NCBI RefSeq assembly: GCF_000157895.3
Contig: NC_022663.1
Coordinates: 4,836,001-4,900,000 of the forward strand
Source: Mycobacterium kansasii ATCC 12478
GTDB taxonomy: Bacteria > Actinomycetota > Actinomycetes > Mycobacteriales > Mycobacteriaceae
Direction of reading: 5' to 3'
Length of the DNA stretch: 64,000 nucleotides
In this document: in pieces, positions 35,202-45,456 of the stretch
Layout of the letters: every line of letters starts with the position of its first letter
Numbering within the stretch: the first letter of the stretch is position 1
Translations under genes and position numbers: made by a program
Notes under the pieces: generated by a model
Seen by the model: the letters and a program-made list of their open reading frames with translations, nothing else
The model's database searches: none
Told to the model about the DNA's origin: nothing

Positions 35202-37621
35202 TCATTCGCTCACTCCAATTCGCACGACGCTGCCCTGAGTCGCGCCCAGCTGCCGATGCACTGCCGAGCCCGGGGAGTTCAGCGGAAGCCACACCACCCG
35301 ATCGGGCATGTCGGTGACTTTGAGCGGCAAGGTGATTGAGCCGCGGGCGGTGCTGACGGTGACCTCGTCGCCGTCGTCAGCGCCGATCTCGGCTGCGGTG
35401 CCGGCCGACAGCCGCACCAGAGGCGGGCGCGCGGTGCCGGCGAGGTGCGGTTCGCCGTCCTGTAGCCGGCCCGCGTCGAGCAGCATCCGCCAACCGGTCA
35501 GGATGGCCTCACCCGCACCGGGTTCGGCGGGCCCGGGCGCGGACGACGCGGCCGAATTATGCGGGCCGGCAGCGCGTTTGCCGTCCCAGGTGCCCAGTGC
35601 GGCAAGCTCGGCGCGGGCCGCCTCCACGGTCGACACTCCCAAGTAGACCCCCATCTCGTCGGCCAACGCGTCGAGAACGCGGTGATCCGACTGGCCGGCC
35701 TGCGCGGTGGTGCCGTGCAGCGCGGGTTTGAACCCGCGGTAGCGACCCTCCCAGTTGACGAAGGCACCGGCCTTCTGCGCCGTCGGTGCGACCGGGAACA
35801 CCACGTCGGCGCGTTCGGTGACGGCACTGTGCCGCAGTTCCAGGCTGACCACGAACCCGGCGGCGTCCAGGGCGGCCAGCACCGCGTCCGGATCGGCGAA
35901 GTCGCCCGGCTCGACACCGCCCACCAGCAGCGCGCCCAGTGTGCCGTCGGCGGCGGCGGCCAGCATGCCGTCGGCGTCATGCCCTGGCGCAGTGGGCAAT
36001 TCGGCCACATGCCAGGCCTCTCGGACCTGCGATCGTGCGGTCTCGTCGGCCAGCGGGCGGCCACCGGGCAGCAGTCCGGGCAACGCGCCGGCCTCCAGCG
36101 CACCGCGTTCGCCGGCGCGGCGCGGGATCCACGCCAGCTGCGCTCCCGTCGAGTCGGCCAGCCGCGCCGCAGCGGACAATCCGCCGGGCACTGTGGCCAG
36201 GCGTTCGCCGACCATGATGACTGCGCCGGGCGTGGCCAGCAGATCGCCTACTTCACCGGTGGCCAGCCCATCCAGGGCCGCGGGCTCCGCGCCGGGAACG
36301 GTGGTGATCAGCGTGCCGGACATCTTCTGCAGGCCGCGGGTGGCAAATGGCGCGATCGCATACACCGGAACCTTGTGTTTGCGGGCCGCCTTGCGCAGCC
36401 GCAGGAAGACTATTGGTGACTCGTCTTCGGGCTCGAACCCGACCAGCACCACCGCGGGAGCCGATTCCAGGTCGGAGTAGCTGACGGTGCGTGCCCGGCC
36501 CGCGACGCGGGCCGCCAGGAAATCGGCCTCCTCGGCTGAGTGCGGCCGGGCCCTGAAGTCGACATCGTTGGTGTCCAACACGATTCGCGCGAACTTGGCG
36601 TACGCATAGGCGTCTTCCCAGGTGGCCCGGCCACCGACCAGCACGCCGGTGCGTCCGCGGGCCGCCTCGAGTCCCTGGGCCGCGGCCACCATGGCGTGTG
36701 ACCACGAGGCGGGCACCAGCTCACCCTCGGTGTTGCGGATCAGGGGAGTGGTGAGCAGGTCCGGCTGGGTCGCGTAGCTGAAGGCCCACCGGCCCTTGTC
36801 GCAGTTCCACTCCTCGTTGACTTCCGGGTCGTCACCGGCCAGCCGGCGCAGCACCTTGCCCCGGCGGTGGTCGGTACGTTGCGCACAGCCCGACGCGCAG
36901 TGCTCACAGACGCTGGGGCTGGAGACCAAGTCGAACGGGCGCGCCCGGAATCGGTAGGCGGTCCCGGTCAGCGCGCCGACAGGGCAGATCTGCACCGTGT
37001 TGCCCGAGAAGTAGGAGTCGAACGGTTCGTTGGCGTAGATGCCGACCTGCTGCAGGGCGCCGCGCTCCTGCATGTCGATGAACGGATCACCGGCGATCTG
37101 TTCGGAGAACCGGGTGCAGCGCGCGCACAAGATGCAGCGTTCCCGGTCCAGCAATACCTGTGCGGAGATGTTGATGGGCTTGGCGAACGTGCGTTTGACG
37201 TCGGTGAAGCGGGATTCGGGACGGCCGTTGGACATGGCCTGGTTCTGCAGCGGGCATTCGCCGCCCTTGTCGCACATCGGGCAGTCCAGCGGATGGTTGA
37301 TCAGCAGCAGCTCCATGACGCCGTGCTGGGCCTTGTCGGCGGCTTCCGAGGTGAGCTGGGTGCGTACCACCATGTCGTCGGTGCAGACCGTGGTGCACGA
37401 GGCCAGCGGTTTTCGTTGTCCCTCGACCTCGACCAGACATTGGCGGCACGCGCCGACCGGGTCGAGCAGCGGGTGGTCGCAGAACCGCGGGATCTGGATG
37501 CCCATCAGCTCGGCCGCGCGGATCACCAAAGTGCCTTTGGGGACGCTTATTTCGTTTCCGTCGATGGTCAGCGTCACCATCTCCGGCTGGGCCACCCGGT
37601 TTTCGGTGTCGGCCGTTTGGG

Positions 37622-37625
<4 letters not shown>
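35202..37625 (-). CDS. nuoG: NADH-quinone oxidoreductase subunit G
   Basis: The 807-residue largest peripheral subunit. The N-terminal 2Fe-2S ferredoxin domain carries Cys49 and the CRQC pair (Cys60, Cys63). Then come CPMCDKGGECPLQ and CILCARCTRFSEQ for 4Fe-4S clusters, and CEHCASGC at the start of the molybdopterin-oxidoreductase-like domain, the position of cluster N7. The remainder is the catalytically inactive oxidoreductase fold, with a low-complexity AAGPHNSAASSAPGPAE insert near the C terminus. The GTG at 37625 overlaps the nuoF stop (GTGA). Confidence 0.94.
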
Positions 37626-38949
<1,324 letters not shown>

Positions 38950-38953
<4 letters not shown>

Positions 38954-39777
38954 GAGTTGCCTTCCGGTGCCGATTCCGGGGGTTCTGGGGCTTGCATGCC
39001 GTTTTCCTTCGCCACCCGTAGCCCGGCCAAGGTGGCCGCACCGGCCCCGCCCTGGCCCTGATCGGGCCGCTGATCCGGCAGCCCCGCCAGGATGCGGGAT
39101 GTCTCCCGGAAGGCGCACAGCGGAGCCCCGCGGGTGGGCTCCTTCGGGTTGCCGGTACGCAGCGAGTCGACGAGTTCGCACGCCGATTCCGGCGTCTGGT
39201 TGTCGAAGAATTCCCAGTTCACCATCACCACCGGCGCGTAGTCGCAGGCCGCGTTGCATTCGATGTGTTGCAGGGTGACGGTGCCGTCGGCGGTGGTTTC
39301 GTCGTTGCCGATGCCGAGATGCTCTTTGAGTTCCTCGAAGATGGCGTCGCCGCCCATGATGGCGCACAGTGTGTTGGTGCACACCCCGACCAGGTAATCG
39401 CCGGTGGGGCCGCGCCGGTACATGGTGTAGAAGCTCGCGACCGCCGAAACCTCGGCGCCGGTCAGCCCCAGCTGAGTGGCGCAGAATTCCAGGCCCGCGG
39501 GCGTCAGGTAGGAGTCTTCGCCTTGCACCAGGTGCAGCAGCGGCAGCAGTGCGGAACGCTTGTCGGGGTAGCGGCCGATGATCTCCTTGGCGTCGACCTC
39601 CAGGCGCGCCTGGACCTCCGGCGGATACGTCTGAGGCGCACCCTCGACGACGAACTGGTTGGGTTCTTCGGGCGGCGGCCCCAGGCGGATGAACACCGAT
39701 TGTCCCTGTGGTCCGGTCTCAGCCTGACGACCATGTGGTCGCGTAGCGGCCGAGGTGGGGTCGGGCGATTGGGTCAT
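38950..39777 (-). CDS. nuoE: NADH-quinone oxidoreductase subunit E
   Basis: The 275-residue 24-kDa-type subunit with a thioredoxin-like 2Fe-2S domain (cluster N1a). The cluster ligands are Cys133 and Cys138 (GVCTNTLCAIMGG) plus Cys174 and Cys178 (HIECNAACDYAP). The C-terminal 55 residues are a Pro/Gly/Gln-rich mycobacterial tail. The ATG at 39777 overlaps the nuoD stop and its own stop overlaps the nuoF start, both as ATGA. Confidence 0.94.
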
Positions 39778-41072
39778 CGGTCCACCCCGCCCATGACCGG
39801 GTCGATGCTGGCCACGGCGGTGATCAGGTCGGCGACCATGCCGCCCTCGCACATCGCGGCGACCGCCTGCAGGTTGGTGAACGACGGATCCCGGTAGTGC
39901 ACCCGGTAGGGGCGGGTGCCGCCGTCGCTGACCATGTGCACGCCGAGCTCTCCGCGCGGTGATTCCACCGCCACGTAGACCTGGCCCGGCGGTACCCGGA
40001 TGCCCTCGGTCACCAACTTGAAGTGGTGGATCAGTGCCTCCATCGAGCTGCCCATGATCTTGGCGATGTGTTCTGGCGAGTTGCCCATGCCATCGGGACC
40101 CACCTTCAGGTCGGCGGGCCAGGCGATCTTGCGGTCCTCGATCATGGTGGGGCCCGGCTTGAGCTTGTCCAGGCACTGCTCGACGATCTTCACCGACTCC
40201 CACATCTCTTTGACCCGAATCATGTAGCGCCCGTAGGCATCACAGGCGTCATCGGTGATCACGTCGAATTCGTAGTTTTCGTAACCACAGTAGGGTTCAC
40301 TCTTGCGCAGGTCGTGCGGTAGTCCGGTGGAACGCAGAATCGGGCCGGTGATACCCAGCGCCATGCAGCCGGTCAGGTCGAGATAGCCGATGCCCTGGGT
40401 GCGGGCTTTCCAGATGGCGTTTTCGTTGAGCAGATCACCGAGTTCGCGCAGCGGTTGCCGCAACTGGTTGAGGGCTTCGGCGATATCGGTCACCGCGTTG
40501 GGCGGTAAATCCTGTGCCACGCCGCCGGGCCGGATATAGGCATGGTTCATCCGCAGTCCGGTAATCGACTCGAATACGTTGAGGATGATTTCGCGGGCCC
40601 GGAAACCGATGAACATCGCCGTCATCGCGCCCAGCTCCATACCGCCGGTGGCCAACGCGACCAGGTGCGAGGAGATGCGGTTGAGCTCCATCAGCAGCAC
40701 CCGGATGACGTTGACCCGCTCCGGTATCTGGTCGGTGATGCCGAGCAGCTTCTCCACACCCAGGCAGTACGCGGTTTCGTTGAAAAATGGTGACAGGTAA
40801 TCCATCCGGGTCACGAAGGTGACGCCCTGGGTCCAGTACCGGTATTCGAGGTTCTTCTCGATTCCGGTGTGCAGGTAGCCGATTCCGCAGCGGGCCTCGA
40901 TGATCGTCTCGCCTTCGATCTCCAGGATCAGCCGCAACACCCCGTGCGTGGACGGGTGCTGCGGCCCCATGTTGACCACGATGCGTTCACCGGGGTCCGC
41001 CTTGCGGGCGGCGTCGACGATGTCCTCCCAGTCCTGGCCGCCGGCGACCAGGATGGTGTCGGTTTCGCTCAT
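39774..41072 (-). CDS. nuoD: NADH-quinone oxidoreductase subunit D
   Basis: The 432-residue 49-kDa subunit that, with NuoB, forms the quinone-reduction site. The hallmark MGPQHPSTHGVLRL loop with the quinone-site histidine is at about residues 35-48, followed by GYLHTGIEK and LRMNHAYIRPGG. The C terminus ends DPVMGGVDR as usual for the family. The start shares one base with the nuoC stop (TGATG), and its stop overlaps the nuoE ATG. Confidence 0.95.
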   Translation of the reverse strand: MSETDTILVAGGQDWEDIVDAARKADPGERIVVNMGPQHPSTHGVLRLILEIEGETIIEARCGIGYLHTGIEKNLEYRYWTQGVTFVTRMDYLSPFFNETAYCLGVEKLLGITDQIPERVNVIRVLLMELNRISSHLVALATGGMELGAMTAMFIGFRAREIILNVFESITGLRMNHAYIRPGGVAQDLPPNAVTDIAEALNQLRQPLRELGDLLNENAIWKARTQGIGYLDLTGCMALGITGPILRSTGLPHDLRKSEPYCGYENYEFDVITDDACDAYGRYMIRVKEMWESVKIVEQCLDKLKPGPTMIEDRKIAWPADLKVGPDGMGNSPEHIAKIMGSSMEALIHHFKLVTEGIRVPPGQVYVAVESPRGELGVHMVSDGGTRPYRVHYRDPSFTNLQAVAAMCEGGMVADLITAVASIDPVMGGVDR

Positions 41073-41791
41073 CAGTTGTAGCCCCTACGTTCGTCGGGCG
41101 GGGGTATCTGCGCGCCCTTGTATTCGACTGGGATGCCACCGAGTGGGTAGTCTTTGCGCTGCGGATGACCGTGCCAGTCGTCGGGCATCTCGATGCGGGT
41201 CAGTGACGGATGCCCGTCGAAGACGATCCCGAAGAAGTCATATGTCTCGCGCTCATGCCAGTCGTTGGTCGGGTAGACCGAATACAGCGACGGGATATGC
41301 GGATCACTGTCGGGCACAGACACTTCCAGCCGGAGGCGACGGTTGTGGGTGATCGACTGCAGGGGGTAGACGGCGTGCAGCTCCCGGCCGGTCTCGTGCG
41401 GATAGTGCACTCCATTGACGCCCAGGCACATTTCGAACCGCAATTCCGGTTCGTCGCGCAGGCGTTGGGCGACTTGTGGCAGTCGTTCGCGGCGGACGTG
41501 CAGGGTCAGTTCGGCCCCCTCGCCCTGCGGGTACACCACGACTTTCTCTATGGCGTCGTCGAATTCGACACCCTCGCCGTGCAGCGCTTCGGCCAGGCGG
41601 TCGGCAATGTCGTCGAAATAGCCGCCATACGGCCGAGGGCTGCTGCCCGGCAACGTGACCTGACGCACCAGCCTCCCGTATCCGGACGTGTCACCGGTGC
41701 CGCTGACGCCGAACATCCCGCGGCGAACGTCGATCACTTCTTCGTCGGCGCGGGCGATCGCCTCCCGCGGGTCTTGGTCTGGGGAGCTCAT
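41072..41791 (-). CDS. nuoC: NADH-quinone oxidoreductase subunit C
   Basis: The 239-residue 30-kDa subunit of the peripheral arm, separate from NuoD as in other mycobacteria. The family signature ERETYDFFGIVFDGHPSL is at about residues 180-197, followed by RKDYPLGG near the C terminus. The N-terminal 50 residues are an acidic extension (REAIARADEEVIDVRRG). The ATG at 41791 overlaps the nuoB stop as ATGA; the longer open frame upstream is nuoB DNA. Confidence 0.94.
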   Translation of the reverse strand: MSSPDQDPREAIARADEEVIDVRRGMFGVSGTGDTSGYGRLVRQVTLPGSSPRPYGGYFDDIADRLAEALHGEGVEFDDAIEKVVVYPQGEGAELTLHVRRERLPQVAQRLRDEPELRFEMCLGVNGVHYPHETGRELHAVYPLQSITHNRRLRLEVSVPDSDPHIPSLYSVYPTNDWHERETYDFFGIVFDGHPSLTRIEMPDDWHGHPQRKDYPLGGIPVEYKGAQIPPPDERRGYN

Positions 41792-42342
41792 CGCAGCAGT
41801 CCGCGCATCTCGATGGTGGGCCTGGCCAGCAGCGCCGCCTCCTCGGCCTCGGCGATGGCACGTTCCCGGTTGACGCCCAACGGCATTTCCTGAATCTTCT
41901 CGTGCAGCTTGAGGATTGCGTGCAGGAGCATCTCCGGACGCGGCGGACAACCCGGCAGGTAGATGTCGACCGGAACAACGTGGTCCACACCCTGGACGAT
42001 CGCGTAGTTGTTGAACATCCCGCCGGAAGACGCGCAGACCCCCATGGCGAGAACCCATTTCGGTTCGGCCATCTGGTCGTAGATCTGGCGCAGCACCGGC
42101 GCCATCTTCTGGCTGACCCGTCCCGCCACTATCATCAGATCCGCTTGCCGCGGCGTCGCGGAGAATCGCTCCATCCCGAAGCGGGCCAGATCGAACCTCG
42201 GTCCGGCGGTTGCCATCATTTCGATCGCGCAGCACGCCAAGCCGAACGTCGCCGGCCACAGCGAGTTCTTGCGGACGTAGCCCGCGACCTTCTCGACTGT
42301 CGACAGCAGGATCCCGCCGGGTAGCTGTTCTTCCAGTCCCAC
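41788..42342 (-). CDS. nuoB: NADH-quinone oxidoreductase subunit B
   Basis: A 184-residue subunit that carries the terminal 4Fe-4S cluster N2. Ligands are Cys37-Cys38 (GLACCAIEMM), Cys103 (MGVCASSGG) and Cys132 (LPGCPPRPE). The start MGLEEQLPGGILLSTVE matches the actinobacterial family. It lies 48 bases after the nuoA stop, and that gap is filled by three 11-base tandem repeats. The stop overlaps the nuoC ATG. Confidence 0.95.
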   Translation of the reverse strand: MGLEEQLPGGILLSTVEKVAGYVRKNSLWPATFGLACCAIEMMATAGPRFDLARFGMERFSATPRQADLMIVAGRVSQKMAPVLRQIYDQMAEPKWVLAMGVCASSGGMFNNYAIVQGVDHVVPVDIYLPGCPPRPEMLLHAILKLHEKIQEMPLGVNRERAIAEAEEAALLARPTIEMRGLLR

Positions 42343-42352
42343 GCCCTACCTC

Positions 42353-42385
42353 AATCCCATCTCAAACCCATCTCAAACCCATCTC
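42353..42385 (-). repeat. three 11-base tandem repeats between nuoA and nuoB
   Basis: On the plus strand AATCCCATCTC, AAACCCATCTC, AAACCCATCTC follow each other without gaps; on the transcribed strand the unit is GAGATGGGTTT. They fill most of the 48-base nuoA-nuoB spacer, the only non-overlapping junction in this half of the operon. Each unit contains GAGATGGG, which is purine-rich and could weakly mimic a ribosome binding site for nuoB. Confidence 0.6.
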
Positions 42386-42390
42386 AGCCC

Positions 42391-42768
42391 TCAATCCCAC
42401 GTCAGGCCCCCGCGCCGCCACACGTACGCGTAGGCAACGAACACCGTGAGCATGAATATCAGCATCTCGACCAGCGCGAAGGTGCCCAGCGCGTCGAAAC
42501 TGACCGCCCACGGATACAGGAACACGATCTCGATGTCGAAGACGATGAACAACATTGCTGTCAGGTAGTACTTGATCGGGAACCGCTGCCCGGCCGTCGC
42601 GTGCGGGCTGCTCACCGAGCTGTCTGTCGGTTCAATCCCGCATTCGTAGGCCGCGAGCTTCGAACGGTTGAAGCGCGACGGGCCGGCCAGGCTTGCGATC
42701 ACAACCGAGAACACAGCAAAGGCGGCGGCGAGCGCCGCCAGCACCAGGATGGGTATGTAGACGTTCAC
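42391..42768 (-). CDS. nuoA: NADH-quinone oxidoreductase subunit A
   Basis: The 125-residue first subunit of the operon, with three membrane segments (about 5-27, 68-88, 93-115). The conserved loop YECGIEP near residue 41 and FPIKYYLTAMLFIVFDIEIVF are the family hallmarks. The 255 bases upstream, before the receiver-domain gene, must contain the operon promoter if that gene is not co-transcribed. TATGTT on the minus strand at 42868-42873 is the only -10-like hexamer I noticed, and it lacks a clear -35. Confidence 0.94.
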   Translation of the reverse strand: MNVYIPILVLAALAAAFAVFSVVIASLAGPSRFNRSKLAAYECGIEPTDSSVSSPHATAGQRFPIKYYLTAMLFIVFDIEIVFLYPWAVSFDALGTFALVEMLIFMLTVFVAYAYVWRRGGLTWD

Positions 42769-43023
42769 GTCGCTCCATGATCCGTCGTATTGGCCGCCGA
42801 CACGGCGGCCGGGCGGTGACCGGGCTGCTGTGACGGGCCGGGCTTGTGGACCGCCGCAGTGACCTTCAACATAGTCGCGCTACGGCAAGGGCCCATGCCC
42901 GGGGTCAACCCTCGCGGGCACCTGCAGATCCGTGGCCGCGGAGGCGTTGGGGTCCCCCGGGGTTGATCGGAGTTGGGGTTGGCCCGGTAGCCCGGTGGGC
43001 CATTGGGTTGCGGTACGCGGCGG

Positions 43024-43425
43024 TCAGAGCGCGGGGGCACGCAACAGGCCGAGCGCCGTGCGGCCGAGCACGATCGGGTCGATCGGATGCGATACCGCGG
43101 CCTCGGCCCGCGACCAGCTGGCCAGCCAGGAGTCATCCGGCCGCCCGGTGAGCACCAGAATCGGTGGGCACGTCGAGAGTTCGTCCTTGAGCTGTTTGGC
43201 GATTCCCATGCCCCCGGCTGGTGTCGCCTCGCCGTCGAGGATGGCCAAGTCGATGCCGCCTTCGTCCATCCGCTGTATCACCATCGGAGCTGTCGCAATT
43301 TCGACATAGGTCAATTCCGGCAGATCAGGGTGCAGCCGTTTGCCCAGTGCACGCATCACCTGTTGGCGGGTTTGGACATTGTTGCTGTAAACGAGGATCC
43401 GCAGAGCGTCGCTGGAGTCGGGCAC
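43024..43425 (-). CDS. stand-alone receiver-domain protein, Rv3143-like
   Basis: A 133-residue protein with the CheY-like fold pattern but no output domain. The candidate phospho-acceptor is Asp64 (IDLAILDGEA). The usual acidic pair after the first strand is replaced by YSNN, so magnesium binding and phosphorylation may be altered or lost. PPILVLTGRPDD carries the conserved fourth-strand Thr. Sequence and position (immediately upstream of nuoA, same strand) match Rv3143, annotated as a response regulator in M. tuberculosis. The partner kinase and role are unknown. A 255-base gap separates it from nuoA. Confidence 0.8.
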   Translation of the reverse strand: MPDSSDALRILVYSNNVQTRQQVMRALGKRLHPDLPELTYVEIATAPMVIQRMDEGGIDLAILDGEATPAGGMGIAKQLKDELSTCPPILVLTGRPDDSWLASWSRAEAAVSHPIDPIVLGRTALGLLRAPAL

Positions 43426-43554
43426 GGTGAAGATGCTACTTGTGCTCGTCAGCCTTCTTTGGCACGGCGGGCATCGAGGCTATCGTGCTGTGACCTCCTC
43501 GGTGATGGGCGCACTGCGTGCCTAGCGGTGAGGCGGGGCTCGGACAGCGAGGTC

Positions 43555-44250
43555 CTACGCACTGAGCGTGTTCCAGTCACGACCCGTGTTTCCCCCGGTG
43601 CCGTCGGCCGGCGCGATCAAATGGTGTACCCGGGCGGGCGGAACGTTCCGGAGAACATTCTCGTGGGCGACCTCGTGCTCGCTCATGTGCGACAGCATGA
43701 GTTGCTCGACACTGCGGATGCGAGCGCGCTGGGTCCCGCGTGACAGGGTTCTGCGGATTTGCCGGAGGTACAGGTATTCGACGTAGGTGAGTACCCCTCC
43801 AGGCTTGAGCAACCGGGTGTAGGAGTGGAGGATCTCCGCCACCGTGATCGCGGGGAAGTTGCTGTGCGGCAGGCTCGAAATAATGAAATCGTATGGCTCC
43901 GCGGCATCGAAATACTGGAACGGTACCTCGTGGATATTGGTGAAATTGCTGGCCGCCTGCCAGCGTGGTTCAGTGGCAAAACGTCTCTGCAACACGCGGA
44001 CAAAGGAATCATTGATTTCCACCACGTCCAATCTGTCACCCGGGCGCAGGTGGTCGACAATTCGGTCAGTGAACGCGCCGGTGCCTGGCCCGCAGTCCAG
44101 AACGCGAATAGGCGCTGGCCCACGGCGCCGAAGGTGGCGGGTCATGGCCCGGGCCAGGTAGCGGGTGCTCGGCATCACCGATCCGGTTGTCTCGAATTTC
44201 CCGCAGAACTCGCGAAAAAACAGGGTGGTGTCAGGCGACTGTTGAGTCAT
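43555..44250 (-). CDS. class I SAM methyltransferase, PmtA-like
   Basis: A 231-residue methyltransferase. The N terminus, FFREFCGKF then GSVMPSTRYLARAM, resembles phospholipid N-methyltransferases (PmtA-type) and rRNA-adenine dimethylase-like enzymes. SAM motif I is VLDCGPGTGAF at 50-60, then DVVEINDSF, and the post-motif DFIISSLPHSNFP takes the place of an N/DPPY-type motif. Phospholipid or other amine methylation is an inference from the N-terminal pattern. The ATG at 44250 overlaps the stop of the DedA gene upstream as ATGA; AAGGA lies close before it. Co-transcription with a DedA membrane protein supports a link to lipid metabolism. Confidence 0.7.
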   Translation of the reverse strand: MTQQSPDTTLFFREFCGKFETTGSVMPSTRYLARAMTRHLRRRGPAPIRVLDCGPGTGAFTDRIVDHLRPGDRLDVVEINDSFVRVLQRRFATEPRWQAASNFTNIHEVPFQYFDAAEPYDFIISSLPHSNFPAITVAEILHSYTRLLKPGGVLTYVEYLYLRQIRRTLSRGTQRARIRSVEQLMLSHMSEHEVAHENVLRNVPPARVHHLIAPADGTGGNTGRDWNTLSA

Positions 44251-44870
44251 TGTGCTTTTCCTTGTAATCGGGGCCCGTGCGCGCTCAATTGCACGCGCCA
44301 ACGCTTCCAGACGCCGTAATACAATCCGCCGGTCACAGCCGTCACCAGCAAGATCGCAGTCGCCGCCCATTCCGACCGGTGAATCAGTCCGCTGATCCAT
44401 CCAGCGCCGAGATAGCTGAGTAAGAAGAAAATGCCGACGGCCAATGTCGCGCATACCACGTCGCACACCAGGAACCGGCGGAAGTCCATCTTTAGGGCAC
44501 CGATTGCCAGATACAGCGGAGTACGCATCCCCAGCAGGAAACGCACCAGGAGGAACACCTTCACGCCATGTTGCTGCAGGATGCGCTCGACGTGCCCTGT
44601 TCGATCGCTGTCGACCAACCGCGCAAACCAGTGATATCGCCCCAGGTGTGTCTGACCGAGACCCCTGCCGATCCAATACAGCGCGCAATCGCCGACCAGT
44701 ACTCCGGCCAGGCACGCCAAGATCGCCAACCCGGGTTCGAGCCGGCCGACTGAAGGTGAGCTCAACGCGCCCGCCGCGACGGTGACCACTTCTTCCGGGA
44801 CGGGAATGCCGGTGGCCGTAAGCAGCGGCAACAGCAAATACGAATGGTGCGACAGGATGAACGTTTCCAT
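44247..44870 (-). CDS. DedA family membrane protein (VTT domain)
   Basis: A 207-residue membrane protein of the DedA/VTT family, some members of which flip phospholipids or undecaprenyl phosphate. It has the early amphipathic segment GIPVPEEVVTVAAGAL, GDCALYWIGRGLGQ, and the conserved basic region VRFLLGMRTPLYLAIGALKM. Four to five membrane segments are visible. Its stop overlaps the methyltransferase start. A near-consensus promoter lies about 270 bases upstream at 45139-45168, so the mRNA may have a long leader. It is divergent from the PPE52-like gene. Confidence 0.75.
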   Translation of the reverse strand: METFILSHHSYLLLPLLTATGIPVPEEVVTVAAGALSSPSVGRLEPGLAILACLAGVLVGDCALYWIGRGLGQTHLGRYHWFARLVDSDRTGHVERILQQHGVKVFLLVRFLLGMRTPLYLAIGALKMDFRRFLVCDVVCATLAVGIFFLLSYLGAGWISGLIHRSEWAATAILLVTAVTGGLYYGVWKRWRVQLSAHGPRLQGKAQ

Positions 44871-45138
44871 ACGTCAATCCCGGGTCGGGCCAACGAACGA
44901 CGCACCTTGCGGACCGCCGGTTGCGCCGGGTCGCTTAGCTCGGCGATTGGCTGCGGCCCACCAGCTCTCGTGAATTGGGCATCCAAAATTGTTGGCCATG
45001 GCCGCAAACCTGCCTCCGTTATACGCATCGACAACCTTCGCCTGGGGCCGGTTGCGGACCGTCCGGGCGGCTAACGGACGTGATCAAGAGACGCAGGCGG
45101 ACCATCGTCTATGGAAACAAATGCCGTATCGCACATAA

Positions 45139-45168
45139 ATTAGAGCTTCTGTCAACCGTAGTTGTCAA
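45139..45168 (-). promoter_or_regulatory. near-consensus sigma-A promoter toward the DedA gene
   Basis: On the minus strand TTGACA (45163-45168), an 18-base spacer, and TCTAAT (45139-45144) make an almost ideal housekeeping promoter, unusual in this GC-rich DNA. Transcription would start near 45132 and give a leader of about 260 bases before the DedA ATG at 44870. Confidence 0.5.
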
Positions 45169-45180
45169 TACTGGTTGACA
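45150..45180. promoter_or_regulatory. TGTCAACC-N15-GGTTGACA inverted repeat, probable operator
   Basis: An exact 8-base inverted repeat with a 15-base spacer overlaps the -35 of the promoter listed above. A third TGTCAA copy lies at 45163-45168 between the arms. The symmetry and overlap with a strong promoter suggest a binding site for a dimeric regulator. No regulator gene is adjacent. Confidence 0.45.
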
Positions 45181-45456
45181 CGGCGCCGCGAGACGGCGGA
45201 TTCACCGTCCGGTCCGCTGCGGTGAACTCGCCGGCCTCGGCCCCTGACGAGTGGCCGTCGGCCCGGTGCGCGCTGGTTGAGACCAACAGGGCCCGGTTCG
45301 GGGTGGCGTCTGGCGCAGTGGGGGAGCGCCCTTGAAGTCGGGCGCGGGAGCGAAAATGATGAATGCAGGGCTAAGCGGCGAATCGGCGGCTATTTGTCGT
45401 TACGCTGTGTGCAGATCGGGTCGGAACCCGGCAAGCGATTCTGGAGGACTGGTGCA

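Larger units (their letters stand above)
44871..45456. other. 586-base divergent intergenic region
   Basis: The region separates the DedA gene and the PPE52-like gene. It contains a conspicuously AT-rich island at about 45105-45180 with promoter and operator-like sequences (listed separately). There is also a GCGCCC...GGGCGC hairpin at 45326-45345. I see no supported gene; open frames running into both flanking genes lack family features before their true starts. Confidence 0.5.

Noticed and set aside
42251..42259. nuoC, nuoE, nuoF and nuoK frames extending far upstream of their accepted starts
   Set aside because: Each extension translates the preceding nuo gene in a wrong frame. The accepted starts overlap the preceding stops and match family N termini.
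44762..45034. A 90-codon minus-strand frame overlapping the DedA start
   Set aside because: It runs out of frame into the DedA gene, has no family features and is explained by the long untranslated leader.
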